Shown piece by piece: positions 8,585-16,908 of a stretch of 64,000 nucleotides of DNA. Made by a program: the position numbers and the translations under genes. Under the pieces are notes generated by a model. The model was not told the origin of the DNA, made no database searches, and saw only the letters and a program-made list of their open reading frames with translations. How positions within the stretch are numbered: position 1 is the first letter of the stretch; the number at the start of each line of letters is the position of its first letter. Source of the stretch: Acidimicrobiaceae bacterium (GTDB lineage: Bacteria; Actinomycetota; Acidimicrobiia; Acidimicrobiales; RAAP-2); the NCBI GenBank assembly GCA_003152015.1, contig PLZF01000090.1, forward strand, positions 456-64,455. Reading direction: 5' to 3'.

Positions 8585-9648
8585 GATGACCTTTCCATCT
8601 CTGCCAGGGTAGCGACCACCTCGGCTGGTTCGATGTCCCTTACCGGTTCGGGCCCGTTGGGCCCATCGAGTACGAAGGTCAGATCATGATGTGCCTTCTT
8701 GTCGCGGGCCATAAAGGTCACCAGTTCCTCGGCGTCGGCTCCGGCCGGCAGATCACCGGACAGATCAAAACCTCGGACCACCCGGCGGTGCAAGTTCACC
8801 CGGGAGTCGTCGATGCGTCCGAGCCTTCGGGCCAACGTGGCTGCGAACACCAGGCCGATGGCCACGGCTTCACCGTGGCGCAGATCCCACCTCCGGTCGG
8901 GTCCGAAAGCCGCCGCTTCCAACGCGTGGGCCAGGGTGTGCCCGTAGTTGAGGATCATCCGGCGATCACCCTCCCGTTCGTCGGACGCCACCACCTCGGC
9001 CTTGATGCTCACGCATCGGGCCACCTGGTCGCTGAGCGCGACATCGAGCAGCGATGCGCCAGGTTGGCCCGAAGTACCTGCATCGCCTGTGGCGCCGAGG
9101 AAGGCGTACTTGGCCATCTCACCTCGCCCCGAGGCCCACTCCCGGGGCGGAAGTGTGGACAGCACCTCGGTGTCACACAGCACCGCCTTGGGTTGCCAGA
9201 ACGCACCGACCAGATTCTTCCCTTCGGGGATATTGACTCCGGTCTTACCCCCGATGGCCGCGTCCACCTGGCCGAGCAGCGTCGTCGACACGTTCACATA
9301 GGAGACACCCCGGTGAAACGAGGCAGCCGCGAATCCGGCCACGTCGGTCACCACGCCTCCACCGACGGCGATCACCACGTCACTGCGGCTGATCCTCGCA
9401 CGGGCGAAACCCCTACACAGTGCTTCGACCACACTGAGTGACTTGGCCGCCTCGCCGTCAGGCACGGTGAACACTTCGAAGGGCAGTCCCGGATCCACAT
9501 CCACCGGAATCCCGGCTTGGGTGACCACCGCGGCCCGCCCTGCTGTCGGAACGACGTCTGAAATCATCGTCGCCAACAGGTGACGAGCCCCATCACCCAC
9601 CACCACGTCGTACCGGCGATCACCGAGCTCGACCGTAATGGTGATCAC
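8581..9648 (-). CDS. aroB: 3-dehydroquinate synthase
   Basis: Second shikimate-pathway enzyme, NAD- and metal-dependent. Its 355 residues show the NAD-binding GGGVVTDVAGFAAASFHRG, the GGKTGVN loop, the REWASGRGEMAKYAFLG region, and the metal ligands in NYGHTLAHALE and RHGEAVAIG. The GTG start lies in a GTGA overlap with aroK and the stop overlaps aroQ. Confidence 0.97.
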   Translation of the reverse strand: MITITVELGDRRYDVVVGDGARHLLATMISDVVPTAGRAAVVTQAGIPVDVDPGLPFEVFTVPDGEAAKSLSVVEALCRGFARARISRSDVVIAVGGGVVTDVAGFAAASFHRGVSYVNVSTTLLGQVDAAIGGKTGVNIPEGKNLVGAFWQPKAVLCDTEVLSTLPPREWASGRGEMAKYAFLGATGDAGTSGQPGASLLDVALSDQVARCVSIKAEVVASDEREGDRRMILNYGHTLAHALEAAAFGPDRRWDLRHGEAVAIGLVFAATLARRLGRIDDSRVNLHRRVVRGFDLSGDLPAGADAEELVTFMARDKKAHHDLTFVLDGPNGPEPVRDIEPAEVVATLAEMERSS

Positions 9649-10196
9649 GCTCCAGCTCCGGGTTCAGCACCCACCAGGCCCGCCTCGGCCAGCACCCGGT
9701 CAACCACCTCACCAGCGGTGAGCTCATCGACGTCGACCACCAGGCGGGCGACCGATTCGTAGAGGGGACGACGCAGTTGGTAGAGGGCGGTCAATGACTC
9801 CACCGGGTTGTCCCCGAGCAGCGGGCGACCCTCTCCACTGCCCACCCGAAGTCCCAGGGTGGCCGGATCGGCCCGTAGCCACACCACGACACCCGACGCC
9901 ATCAACAGGGCGCGGTTCGCCCCGGAGAGAACAGCTCCACCCGCCACCGATATCACCACCGGATCGTTGTCAGCGACCGCCTCGGCCAGTACCCGGCTCT
10001 CCTCGGCCCTGAATGCCGCCTCCCCATCCTCGGCGAGGATTTCCGGCACTGTACGGCCGGTATCGGCCACCACCTGAGCATCGGAGTCGAAAAACTTCCA
10101 ACCGAGCCGGGTGGCGGCCATTCGTCCGACAGTGGTCTTGCCCACTCCCATCATCCCCACCAGCAGCAAACGGTCAGGCATCGGATACCGGGGCAT
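9645..10196 (-). CDS. aroK: shikimate kinase
   Basis: Phosphorylates shikimate. Its 183 residues include the Walker A loop GMMGVGKTT near residue 14, the substrate-binding DSDAQV segment, and the SVAGGAVL glycine loop. A second in-frame ATG five codons in (10181) would shorten the overlap with aroC from 23 to 8 nt and may be the true start. It is followed by aroB with a 4-nt overlap. Confidence 0.95.
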   Translation of the reverse strand: MPRYPMPDRLLLVGMMGVGKTTVGRMAATRLGWKFFDSDAQVVADTGRTVPEILAEDGEAAFRAEESRVLAEAVADNDPVVISVAGGAVLSGANRALLMASGVVVWLRADPATLGLRVGSGEGRPLLGDNPVESLTALYQLRRPLYESVARLVVDVDELTAGEVVDRVLAEAGLVGAEPGAGA

Positions 10197-11397
10197 CGGC
10201 CGCCGAGGGCGTCTCTCCCAACGCCTCCAGGTATCCCTGACGGTTCCGCCGGAACTCGGCCACTGAGTCGCCCCCGAACTTACGGAGCGCTTCTCCGGCG
10301 AGGACCAAGGCCACCATCGTTTCGGCCACCACGCCCATGGCCGGCACCGCCGTCACATCGGTGCGCTCCTTGAACGACACAGTTGATTCCTTCGTCACCA
10401 CGTCAACCGTTTCGAGTGACGGACGGTTCAATGTGGCCAACGGCTTCATCGAGGCCCGGGTCACGATGGGGGAACCGGTGGAGATCCCCCCTTCGACCCC
10501 GCCGGCCCGGTGGGTGTCTCGCATGTAACCGCCTCCGAGTTCGCCGGCCAGTCGATCATCGGAGGCGAGGTCGGCGACCCGAATGGCGTCATGGGCCACC
10601 GAACCGCGCAGCGCCGGAAGCGCCCGACCCTCCCCGATCTCCACCGCCTTGATGGCCTGGATACTCATCAGCGCCTGGGCCAACAAAGCGTCCAGGCGAC
10701 GGTCCCAGTGCACGTGGCTCCCGAGACCGACAGGAACCCCGTAGGCGATAATTTCGGCCACACCACCCAGCGAGTCCCCGTCCTTGGCTGCCGCCTTGAT
10801 GGCGGCCACCATTCGGCCTTCAGCTTCCGGATCCGCACATCGGACCGGGGATTCGTCGATCCGGCCCAGATCGGCCATGGTCGGCAGCATCCCGGCATCG
10901 GAGCGTTCGGGGCCGATCTGGACAATGTGGCTGAGGATATCGATGCCGATTTGTCCCAGAAGTAATTTGGCCAGCGTTCCGGCCGCCACTCGGGCCGCCG
11001 TTTCGCGGGCAGAAGCCCGCTCGAGGACGTCGCGAGCATCGTTCAGTCCGTATTTGAGCATTCCGGCCAGGTCGGCGTGGCCGGGTCGAGGCTGGGTGAG
11101 TACCTTGGACGGAAGTCCGGGAGCCGGGGACATCTCCTCCTCCCACTTCGGCCACTCGGTATTGCCGATCTCAATGGCGATCGGCGACCCGAGGGTACGA
11201 CCGTGGCGGACGCCCCCCACCAGGCTCACCTCGTCGGCTTCGAAACGCATGCGGGGCCCCCGCCCAAATCCCAACCGCCGGCGGGCCAGACCGCGTTGAA
11301 TATCCTCGGTCGTCACCAACAGACCGGCGGGCATGCCTTCCACCACCACCACCAGGGCTCGGCCATGGGACTCTCCAGCGGTCAGATAGCGCAGCAT
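10174..11397 (-). CDS. aroC: chorismate synthase
   Basis: Last common step to aromatic amino acids and menaquinone: converts EPSP to chorismate using reduced FMN. Counting from [19 protein letters not shown], the family's usual start, the protein has 407 residues. It also shows the [13 protein letters not shown] and [18 protein letters not shown] motifs and the C-terminal [12 protein letters not shown]. The frame stays open further upstream, but nothing there resembles the family. A TAGATT hexamer ends 7 nt before this ATG and there is no ribosome site, so the transcript is probably leaderless and the aro operon has its own promoter here. Confidence 0.95.
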   Translation of the reverse strand: MLRYLTAGESHGRALVVVVEGMPAGLLVTTEDIQRGLARRRLGFGRGPRMRFEADEVSLVGGVRHGRTLGSPIAIEIGNTEWPKWEEEMSPAPGLPSKVLTQPRPGHADLAGMLKYGLNDARDVLERASARETAARVAAGTLAKLLLGQIGIDILSHIVQIGPERSDAGMLPTMADLGRIDESPVRCADPEAEGRMVAAIKAAAKDGDSLGGVAEIIAYGVPVGLGSHVHWDRRLDALLAQALMSIQAIKAVEIGEGRALPALRGSVAHDAIRVADLASDDRLAGELGGGYMRDTHRAGGVEGGISTGSPIVTRASMKPLATLNRPSLETVDVVTKESTVSFKERTDVTAVPAMGVVAETMVALVLAGEALRKFGGDSVAEFRRNRQGYLEALGETPSAADAPVSDA

Positions 11398-11404
11398 CCA
11401 GGCA

Positions 11405-11410
11405 AATCTA
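11405..11410 (-). promoter_or_regulatory. leaderless -10 element for aroC
   Basis: TAGATT, 7 nt before the ATG at 11397, inside the 81-bp gap after the prepilin peptidase gene. It follows the TANNNT-N6-8-start pattern seen repeatedly in this window. Confidence 0.5.
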
Positions 11411-11478
11411 CTCGGGGCGCCGAGTCGCTCTGGTCCGGGATGGCCTTCACCCATCGGTCGCCGACGACGGCCATGGAT

Positions 11479-12276
11479 CTACCCGGTCCCAAAGAAGCTG
11501 TGGGCAAGGTGGGTTCCAAAGAACACGGCCAGCACGGCCCCGACCGACAACGCCGGGGCGAACGCGATCCGGGTTTTCCGACCCGAGGCCAGCACTGCCA
11601 TCATGACCAGGCCGAACACCATGCCGATCACGAACCCACCGAAGAACGCCAGGTAGGCGTGAATGAGGCTCAGGTAGCCAGTGGCAATGCCGATCACCCC
11701 GGCCAACCGGACGTCGCCGAACCCCATCCCCTGCGGCATGAACCACCAGATGGCAAAGAAGAGCCCAAACGCCACCACACCGGCGATTGCCGCCCCGCTC
11801 AAGTGCTTCCATTGATGATCGGCCGCCGAGGTCACTACCAGTAACGGGACCATGAGGACGAGGGTGCCATAAATCAACCGGCGGGGAACCAGGCGGTAGG
11901 AAAGGTCGGTCAAAGACACCGCCACCAACAGCGCGAAGAACACACAGAACGGCGCCAGGATCAGATCGGCTCCGAAGTGCACTGCCGCGGAAGCGAAGAG
12001 CCCTCCGGTGACGATGGCTGCCACCAGGGTCCGCATGGTTGATCGCCCTTGGACCACCACATGGTGAAGGTCGCGGTCGGGGACGGCTTCGGTGACCGGG
12101 TCGGTGACTGTCTTCGAGTCCGGAGCATCAAGCTTTTCGGCCGTCTCCGCCGCCTCGGCCCGCTTCCGCTCGTCGTCTCGGTGGCTGCGCTCGGCCAGAT
12201 GTTGGCCGAGGGGGTCCAACACCCCACCAGCCACCAGACCGGCAATGGTCGTCCCTGCGACAAGTACAACATTCAC
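11479..12276 (-). CDS. prepilin peptidase (A24 family)
   Basis: A membrane aspartyl protease that processes type IV prepilins or pilin-like proteins, 265 residues. A first membrane segment (about 1-22) and a charged stretch of about 55 residues precede the core of several membrane helices. The two catalytic Asp residues are in SLTDLSYRLVPRRLIY and the GMGFGD motif. The cysteine-rich methyltransferase domain of long PilD enzymes is absent. The GTG start follows TACGTT by 7 nt, so it is probably leaderless. A prepilin peptidase upstream of aroC-aroK-aroB is a recurrent Gram-positive arrangement; no pilin gene is in the window. Confidence 0.9.
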   Translation of the reverse strand: MNVVLVAGTTIAGLVAGGVLDPLGQHLAERSHRDDERKRAEAAETAEKLDAPDSKTVTDPVTEAVPDRDLHHVVVQGRSTMRTLVAAIVTGGLFASAAVHFGADLILAPFCVFFALLVAVSLTDLSYRLVPRRLIYGTLVLMVPLLVVTSAADHQWKHLSGAAIAGVVAFGLFFAIWWFMPQGMGFGDVRLAGVIGIATGYLSLIHAYLAFFGGFVIGMVFGLVMMAVLASGRKTRIAFAPALSVGAVLAVFFGTHLAHSFFGTG

Positions 12277-12340
12277 CCGCAGAAACGTACCGGACCGACC
12301 CGTTCGAAGGGGGAATCATCCTCCTCTATCGTGTTTCCCC
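12277..12340. promoter_or_regulatory. divergent promoter region, prepilin peptidase / dienelactone hydrolase
   Basis: A 64-bp gap with TACGTT on the minus strand (12284-12289), 7 nt before the peptidase GTG, and TATCGT on the plus strand (12327-12332), 8 nt before the hydrolase ATG. No ribosome binding sites are visible for either gene, so both messages may be leaderless. Confidence 0.5.
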
Positions 12341-13078
12341 ATGGAAACCCGAACTCTTACCCTGTCCACTCCCGACGGCCCGATGCCGTGTTATGAAGCC
12401 ATTCCCGAGGAAGCGGAAGGAATGCGCCGAGGAGCGGTGGTGGTGATCCAAGAAGCGTTCGGGGTGAACCCTCACATCGAAGATGTCACCCGCCGGTTTG
12501 CCGAGGCGGGCTATCACGCCGTCGCCCCTCACCTCTTCCATCGGACCGGCGCACCGGTGTTTGGATACGAGGATTTCTCAGTGGTCATGGAGCACATGGG
12601 GGCTATCACCGATGAGGGAATCATCACCGACGTGGGCGCGGCGCTCAAACATCTCGAAGATGCCGGTTGGGCCGGTGACCAGACCGGAGCTGTCGGATTC
12701 TGCATGGGCGGCCGTGCCAGTTTTCTGGTGGCGGGAACCTATGCCCTCGGGGGCGCAGTCGGCTTCTACGGGAGCGCCATCGTCACCGGGCGCAACGAGC
12801 GGATGGGCTCGCTCCTCGGACTGATCCCAACCCTGAAGACACCTTGGCTGGGTCTCTTCGGCGACGAGGACAAGGGCATCCCGGTGGCGGATGTCGAACG
12901 TTTGCGAGAGGAACTGGCAACCGCTTCCCCGGTGGACACCGGCGTCGTCAGGTATCCCGGGGCTGAGCACGGGTTTCACTGCGACGTCCGGTCCTCCTAC
13001 GCCCCGAAAGCCGCGGCCGACGGGTGGAAGCGCACCCTTGCCTGGTTCGAGGATCACCTCGCCACCCCGACACGGTGA
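12341..13078 (+). CDS. dienelactone hydrolase family protein
   Basis: An alpha/beta hydrolase of 245 residues. The nucleophile is a cysteine (Cys121 in GFCMGGRA), with Asp175 in GLFGDEDKGIP and His210 in PGAEHGFH, the triad typical of dienelactone hydrolases, which open lactones in aromatic ring degradation. No other ring-cleavage genes are nearby, so the physiological ester is unknown. The ATG at 12341 is chosen because the homologous part starts there and a TATCGT hexamer lies 8 nt ahead; the frame remains open upstream without recognisable homology. Confidence 0.9.
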   Translation: METRTLTLSTPDGPMPCYEAIPEEAEGMRRGAVVVIQEAFGVNPHIEDVTRRFAEAGYHAVAPHLFHRTGAPVFGYEDFSVVMEHMGAITDEGIITDVGAALKHLEDAGWAGDQTGAVGFCMGGRASFLVAGTYALGGAVGFYGSAIVTGRNERMGSLLGLIPTLKTPWLGLFGDEDKGIPVADVERLREELATASPVDTGVVRYPGAEHGFHCDVRSSYAPKAAADGWKRTLAWFEDHLATPTR

Positions 13079-13114
13079 CCGGACCCGCGGGGATGTAACC
13101 CGGGCCACCAACGA

Positions 13115-13771
13115 TCAGATGGGTGCCGGTTCGTAGAACGGGTTGGCACCACTGGCGTGATCGGTGACATCAACGACGGCAGTCAGCTCGGGAATGGCTT
13201 CGCGCAGCATGACTTCGATGCCCTGGGACAAAGTGGCCTTTGCCATGCCACAGCCCTGGCATCCACCGCTGAGGCGGAGGTAGACAGCCAGTTCCTCCAC
13301 GGCCACCAGGTCGGCGCGCCCGCCATGGACAGCGATGCTGGGATTCACCTGTTTCTCGAGGACCAGAACCACTTGCTGGGCAATCGGATCAGACAGGTCG
13401 ACCGTGGCCGGAGGGGCCAGGCCGGACCGAGCCGAATCGGCCGGGGTGTTGGGGTTGACCACCACCAGACCTCCTTCGCCCTCTTCGTCGATCACGAAAT
13501 CCAAGACGGCTCCTTGGAGTCCGTCAATGCTGCCTTTCGGCACCACCACCGCCAGATCGTCATTGTGCTGCACCACGTCACCAACCTCGGCATCCGCCGA
13601 TGAACGGAAGTAGATGTCGTAGGAGTAGGCGTCGTCGCGGGTACCGGTGATCTCGAGCCACAAGGCCAGTGATGGAGCGTCGGCCTCACCGGCGCGGGCA
13701 TCGAGCACGGAGGCCCGGGCAGCGACAGTGACGGTCAGTATCGGGCGACGGTCGTCACGCACTTCGCTCAT
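13115..13771 (-). CDS. nfuA: NfuA-like Fe/S biogenesis protein
   Basis: An iron-sulfur carrier of 218 residues. The N-terminal ~110 residues look like a degenerate A-type (IscA) domain. The C-terminal NifU-like domain holds the cluster-binding CQGC (Cys171, Cys174) in LSGGCQGCGMAKATLSQGIE. The start is placed at 13771 because TATGAT ends exactly 7 nt before it; two further ATGs lie upstream at 13780 and 13783. The gene is back to back with a cysteine-rich unknown protein whose start codon lies only 18 nt away. Confidence 0.88.
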   Translation of the reverse strand: MSEVRDDRRPILTVTVAARASVLDARAGEADAPSLALWLEITGTRDDAYSYDIYFRSSADAEVGDVVQHNDDLAVVVPKGSIDGLQGAVLDFVIDEEGEGGLVVVNPNTPADSARSGLAPPATVDLSDPIAQQVVLVLEKQVNPSIAVHGGRADLVAVEELAVYLRLSGGCQGCGMAKATLSQGIEVMLREAIPELTAVVDVTDHASGANPFYEPAPI

Positions 13772-13778
13772 GCCTGCC

Positions 13779-13784
13779 ATCATA
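13779..13784 (-). promoter_or_regulatory. leaderless -10 element for nfuA
   Basis: TATGAT, one base from the sigma-70 consensus, separated by 7 nt from the ATG at 13771, which would be base +1. It overlaps the upstream flank of the divergent gene at 13790, so transcription in the two directions must compete. Confidence 0.6.
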
Positions 13785-13789
13785 AGAGC

Positions 13790-14539
13790 GTGACCCCAGT
13801 TCGATCGCAAGTACCCGCCGATGCTCACGAATGGGTCAGCTTCAAGGACCCTGACGAAGAGCGGACATGGCAGTTCGACGTAACCTTCCTCACCAGCGCC
13901 TGGACATGCATCTACGGCCAGGGATGCCAGGGCGTTCTCACCGGACCGGCGCCGGAACTTGTCCAGGGGTGTTGCTCCTACGGCGCCCACTTCACCGGAA
14001 AAAAAGATGCCCGCACCGTCGAAAAGGCGGCAGCGCAGCTGACCCCGGATCTCTGGCAGTTTCACCGGCAGGGCCAAAAGGGCGTGGTGAAGAAGTTGGC
14101 CGACGGGGAACTGGCCACCCGCATGGTCGACGGGGCCTGCATCTTCTTGAACCGGCCTGGCTTCGAGGCCGGAGCCGGGTGTGCCCTCCACAAGTCAGCA
14201 GAGCGCCAAGGCCGGAGCCACGTCGAGCTCAAGCCGGAAGTGTGTTGGCAGCTTCCACTCCGGCGTGAGGACGATTCGTCGCCCGATGGTCACGTAACGT
14301 CAGTGATACGCCAATGGGACCGTCAGCATTGGGGTGAGGGCGGCGAAGAATTCCATTGGTGGTGCACCGAGGATCCTGCCGCCTTCATCGGGCACGAACC
14401 GGTGTACGTGAGCATGCAGACGGAGCTGGAGACGATGACCGGCAAGAAGGTCTACCGCCGCCTCAGCGCCTACCTCGACGAGCGAATGACTCCCCGGACC
14501 AAGGTCTCCCTGCTGCCCCATCCCACCGCTCGACGGTAA
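13790..14539 (+). CDS. cysteine-rich protein of unknown function (possible Fe-S or zinc protein)
   Basis: A 249-residue soluble protein with eight cysteines: C40, C46, C61, C62, C117, C131, C152 and C192, plus His133 next to C131. The arrangement (TC-x5-C, CCSYG, ACIFL, GCALH, VCWQLPLR, WWC) recalls DUF3109/YkgJ-type cysteine-cluster proteins, but I cannot place it firmly. The GTG start has only a weak AAGAG ahead of it and sits 18 nt from the nfuA start. That back-to-back placement makes a metal-cluster role attractive; this is inference. No signal peptide or membrane segment. Confidence 0.75.
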   Translation: MTPVRSQVPADAHEWVSFKDPDEERTWQFDVTFLTSAWTCIYGQGCQGVLTGPAPELVQGCCSYGAHFTGKKDARTVEKAAAQLTPDLWQFHRQGQKGVVKKLADGELATRMVDGACIFLNRPGFEAGAGCALHKSAERQGRSHVELKPEVCWQLPLRREDDSSPDGHVTSVIRQWDRQHWGEGGEEFHWWCTEDPAAFIGHEPVYVSMQTELETMTGKKVYRRLSAYLDERMTPRTKVSLLPHPTARR

Positions 14540-14551
14540 TTTTCAACGGCC

Positions 14552-14761
14552 TCATTCGGCCAGCGGGTCATCCTCGGCGTACGTAGCCCGGCTCGGGGCC
14601 GTCCCCAGAATCTCGTCGTACTCGTCTTCGGTAGCCAAACACCATGACGCGTGCTTGTCATCGGGTTCCGCACCACATTCGGGGCAACTCCGGTTCGCGG
14701 TCGCGACGGAGCGCTTCAGACTGCGTGCCTCCTCGAAGCGGCGATGCCGTCCCTTCTTCAC
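14552..14761 (-). CDS. zinc-ribbon-like small protein
   Basis: A 69-residue protein with a basic N-terminus (KKGRHRRFEEARSLKRS), then CPECG and a third cysteine (C26, C29, C41) in SWC, then an acidic tail. One more ligand, perhaps His37, would complete a zinc site. The GTG at 14761 is preferred because AAGGAG lies 8 nt before it; the frame is open further upstream without a ribosome site. It converges on the cysteine-rich gene with 12 nt between stops. Function unknown. Confidence 0.65.
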   Translation of the reverse strand: MKKGRHRRFEEARSLKRSVATANRSCPECGAEPDDKHASWCLATEDEYDEILGTAPSRATYAEDDPLAE

Positions 14762-14901
14762 CGAAACAACTCCTTGTCCCCGGCCTAGGCGGTACCCAAC
14801 ACGACCCACCGGGCCGGGGTGACCGCCGTTCACAATTCCTCCTCAGTGTAGTGCGGCACACGGGTGGTCGTGTCACGCAAAACGGCCTGTACGATCGGTG
14901 G

Positions 14902-15138
14902 GTGCCCCAAGGATTCGACCCCCAAGCGATGATCGACAGGTTCCGAGCCAGGGCGAATGCCGTCCGGACCCGCGGTCTCCCTCCTATCGAAGGCCCCGAG
15001 CGCCTGCGGTTCAAGGAGCAGATGCAAGTCGACTTTATGGACTACGCCATGCTCGGTGACGCCCAAGCCGACATGGTGGACGGAATCCTCACCCTCCGCA
15101 TCGACCTGCGACCGAAGGACGCTTCGCCCGAGAACTGA
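14902..15138 (+). CDS. small hypothetical protein
   Basis: 78 residues from GTG at 14902. Charged helical N-terminal half (RFRARANAVRTRG, RFKEQMQVDFMDYAML) and a short beta-like tail (DGILTLRIDLRP). The start is supported by TACGAT (14890-14895) ending 6 nt before it; the frame is open further upstream but reads as a shadow of the opposite gene. I do not recognise it. Codon use (GC-rich third positions) supports real coding. Confidence 0.5.
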   Translation: MPQGFDPQAMIDRFRARANAVRTRGLPPIEGPERLRFKEQMQVDFMDYAMLGDAQADMVDGILTLRIDLRPKDASPEN

Positions 15139-15163
15139 GTTCGGCGTCGGTGGAGGGTGCCCA

Positions 15164-15790
15164 TCAACCTCCGTAGTTCATACGGGTGTCCTCCATCCGG
15201 AGCACCTCTGGCCGCCCCGTACCGGCATGGTCGGCGTCGCTGGCGTCCGAGTCGGGTTCCCGGTCGTCGGTCACCTCACCGACGTCGACCACTTCGCCGA
15301 TGAACAGGATGTGACTTCCTTCCCGGCCCGTGCCTCCCCCCAACTCCACGGTCTGGCGCACCTCACAGGCCAGCCAACCCACCGAGGAGGCGAGGATGGG
15401 CACACCCTTTGACACTTCCACGACCGGCTCACTCTGTATGGCGGTGATGGCCCGGTCCGGCCCGAATTCCACCTCGCTGGCCGGCTTGACGAATCGGCGC
15501 ACAATGGCCCGGTCCGTGCGGGCGAGGATGGAGATCGAAAATTTTTCGCTTTTTTGGACCAATTGCCGGGTTACCGCACCTGTCTCGACGGCGATTGCCA
15601 CCAGCTTCGGGGTCGTCGACACCTGCATGACCAAGTTGGCGGTCATCAGGTTCACGTCATCACCCCATCTGCTTCCTACCACGAAGAGCCCTGTTGGCAT
15701 CGACCACAACACCCGTCGTCTCAGCCGGTCATACTCCTCGGGGTCACGTCCCTCGGGAATGGGCCCGGCGATACCGGTTTCGGTGGGCAC
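15164..15790 (-). CDS. flavin reductase family protein
   Basis: An FMN-binding split-barrel protein of 208 residues, likely an NAD(P)H:flavin oxidoreductase or related flavoprotein. Family features: MPTGLFVVGSRWGDDVNLMTANLVMQVSTTPKLVA in the first third, with SEKFSISILA and the characteristic C-terminal MEDTRMNYGG. The GTG start has AGAGGA 8 nt upstream. No partner oxygenase is adjacent, so its physiological acceptor is unknown. Confidence 0.88.
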   Translation of the reverse strand: MPTETGIAGPIPEGRDPEEYDRLRRRVLWSMPTGLFVVGSRWGDDVNLMTANLVMQVSTTPKLVAIAVETGAVTRQLVQKSEKFSISILARTDRAIVRRFVKPASEVEFGPDRAITAIQSEPVVEVSKGVPILASSVGWLACEVRQTVELGGGTGREGSHILFIGEVVDVGEVTDDREPDSDASDADHAGTGRPEVLRMEDTRMNYGG

Positions 15791-15825
15791 GTCCTATTCC
15801 TCTCTGCAACCGCGCACGCGCCGCT

Positions 15826-16365
15826 TCAGTTTCCGAACGGATCAACGTTCGAGCCCAGCGGGGCGGTGGTAGTGGTGGTGGAGGGAACGTGTCCGGTAAT
15901 TGACGTGATCCGATCCAACGCCGTGGTCAACTGGGTGTTGGTTCTCGTCCGCCCCGCTGCCGACGTGGCCAGCAGCTTCGAATTGCTCCCCGCTCCTTTG
16001 TAGCAGTCGGTCCCGGCGTCATAGGCGGTCGCATAGGCGGTGCTCAGGTCGTTGCTCAACTCCTGGTCAGGGGTAGGCAGGTTGCCATTGCCGATGCCGG
16101 CGTCACTGGCCAGCAACGCACATACCGACCGGATCTGGCCGGAAGGATCGTGCTGGCTGAATGCCAGGTCCACGTTCTTGATATCCACTTCGATGGTGCC
16201 GATCGACGACCCGGCCCCGGCTCCGGCCACCCAGACAGACACCTGCTGGGCGGGCGTCCCCGATTGTTCCTGTCCCGAACAGCCGGCGAGGGCGACCGAT
16301 GCCAGGGACATCACCGCGAAGGTGGCACCCACCACCCGCAACCGAGCCCGAGTGAACGAACCCAT
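15826..16365 (-). CDS. putative secreted lipoprotein
   Basis: A 179-residue protein with a lipoprotein signal: basic start (MGSFTRARLR), hydrophobic core, and lipobox ALAGC with lipidation expected at Cys29. The mature part has no recognised domain; it contains two more cysteines (C82, C121) that could form a disulfide, and a threonine-rich tail (STTTTTAP). The ATG is 2 nt after the DUF3151 stop (TGATCATG), so the two are co-translated. Function unknown; surface-anchored location is inferred. Confidence 0.75.
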   Translation of the reverse strand: MGSFTRARLRVVGATFAVMSLASVALAGCSGQEQSGTPAQQVSVWVAGAGAGSSIGTIEVDIKNVDLAFSQHDPSGQIRSVCALLASDAGIGNGNLPTPDQELSNDLSTAYATAYDAGTDCYKGAGSNSKLLATSAAGRTRTNTQLTTALDRITSITGHVPSTTTTTAPLGSNVDPFGN

Positions 16366-16367
16366 GA

Positions 16368-16841
16368 TCAGGCCGGGAATCCCGTGCGATCGAACCGCCA
16401 CGAAGAGTCAAGCTGGCGAAGGAATGTCGCACAACGCTCCTCTTCAACCTGTTCGCCAATGGAACCGGCAGCGGAACGCAGGCCATCGAGACAACGGAGA
16501 AATGGGCGATTTTCCTCGTGGGCCCAACGCACCGTGCCCGACCCCTTCCAGCCCGTAGAACGGAGGGCGTCGAGACCGCGGTGATATCCGACGCGAAAGC
16601 AGGCGTACGCCTCCACGTCGTCCCGGGCCAGAGAGCCCAAGGCGGCCCACGCCGCCAACGATGTCGGGTTGGATCGCACCACATCGGCCACGGCATGACG
16701 ACGCCGCTCCCCCGGTTGGCCCAATGCCGCGCCGAGATCGGCCAGGATGGCGTCCGACTCGCCTGGCAATACTGTCTCGGGGAGCCCGGCGGTCAACCTC
16801 ACCGTCGACGCGTCCGAGGTTGGTTCGGATATTGCACTCAT
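16368..16841 (-). CDS. DUF3151 family protein
   Basis: 157 residues from ATG at 16841. The core (LAAWAALGSLARDDVEAYAC, then VGYHRGLDALRSTGWKGSG, WAHEENRPFLRCLDGL, ERCATFLRQLD) matches the actinobacterial DUF3151 family, a helical TPR-like protein of unknown role. TACACT ends 6 nt before the ATG and there is no ribosome site, so it is probably leaderless. It is followed immediately by the lipoprotein gene. Confidence 0.85.
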   Translation of the reverse strand: MSAISEPTSDASTVRLTAGLPETVLPGESDAILADLGAALGQPGERRRHAVADVVRSNPTSLAAWAALGSLARDDVEAYACFRVGYHRGLDALRSTGWKGSGTVRWAHEENRPFLRCLDGLRSAAGSIGEQVEEERCATFLRQLDSSWRFDRTGFPA

Positions 16842-16847
16842 GGAGGA

Positions 16848-16853
16848 AGTGTA
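16848..16853 (-). promoter_or_regulatory. leaderless -10 element for the DUF3151-lipoprotein pair
   Basis: TACACT, 6 nt before the ATG at 16841, in the 67-bp gap after tyrS. It fits the recurrent TANNNT pattern; no -35 match is seen. Confidence 0.5.
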
Positions 16854-16908
16854 GGGCGAGGTCGACACGGCACTCCTTCGCCACCGCCAGGCCAGGCTCA
16901 GGCGAAGC

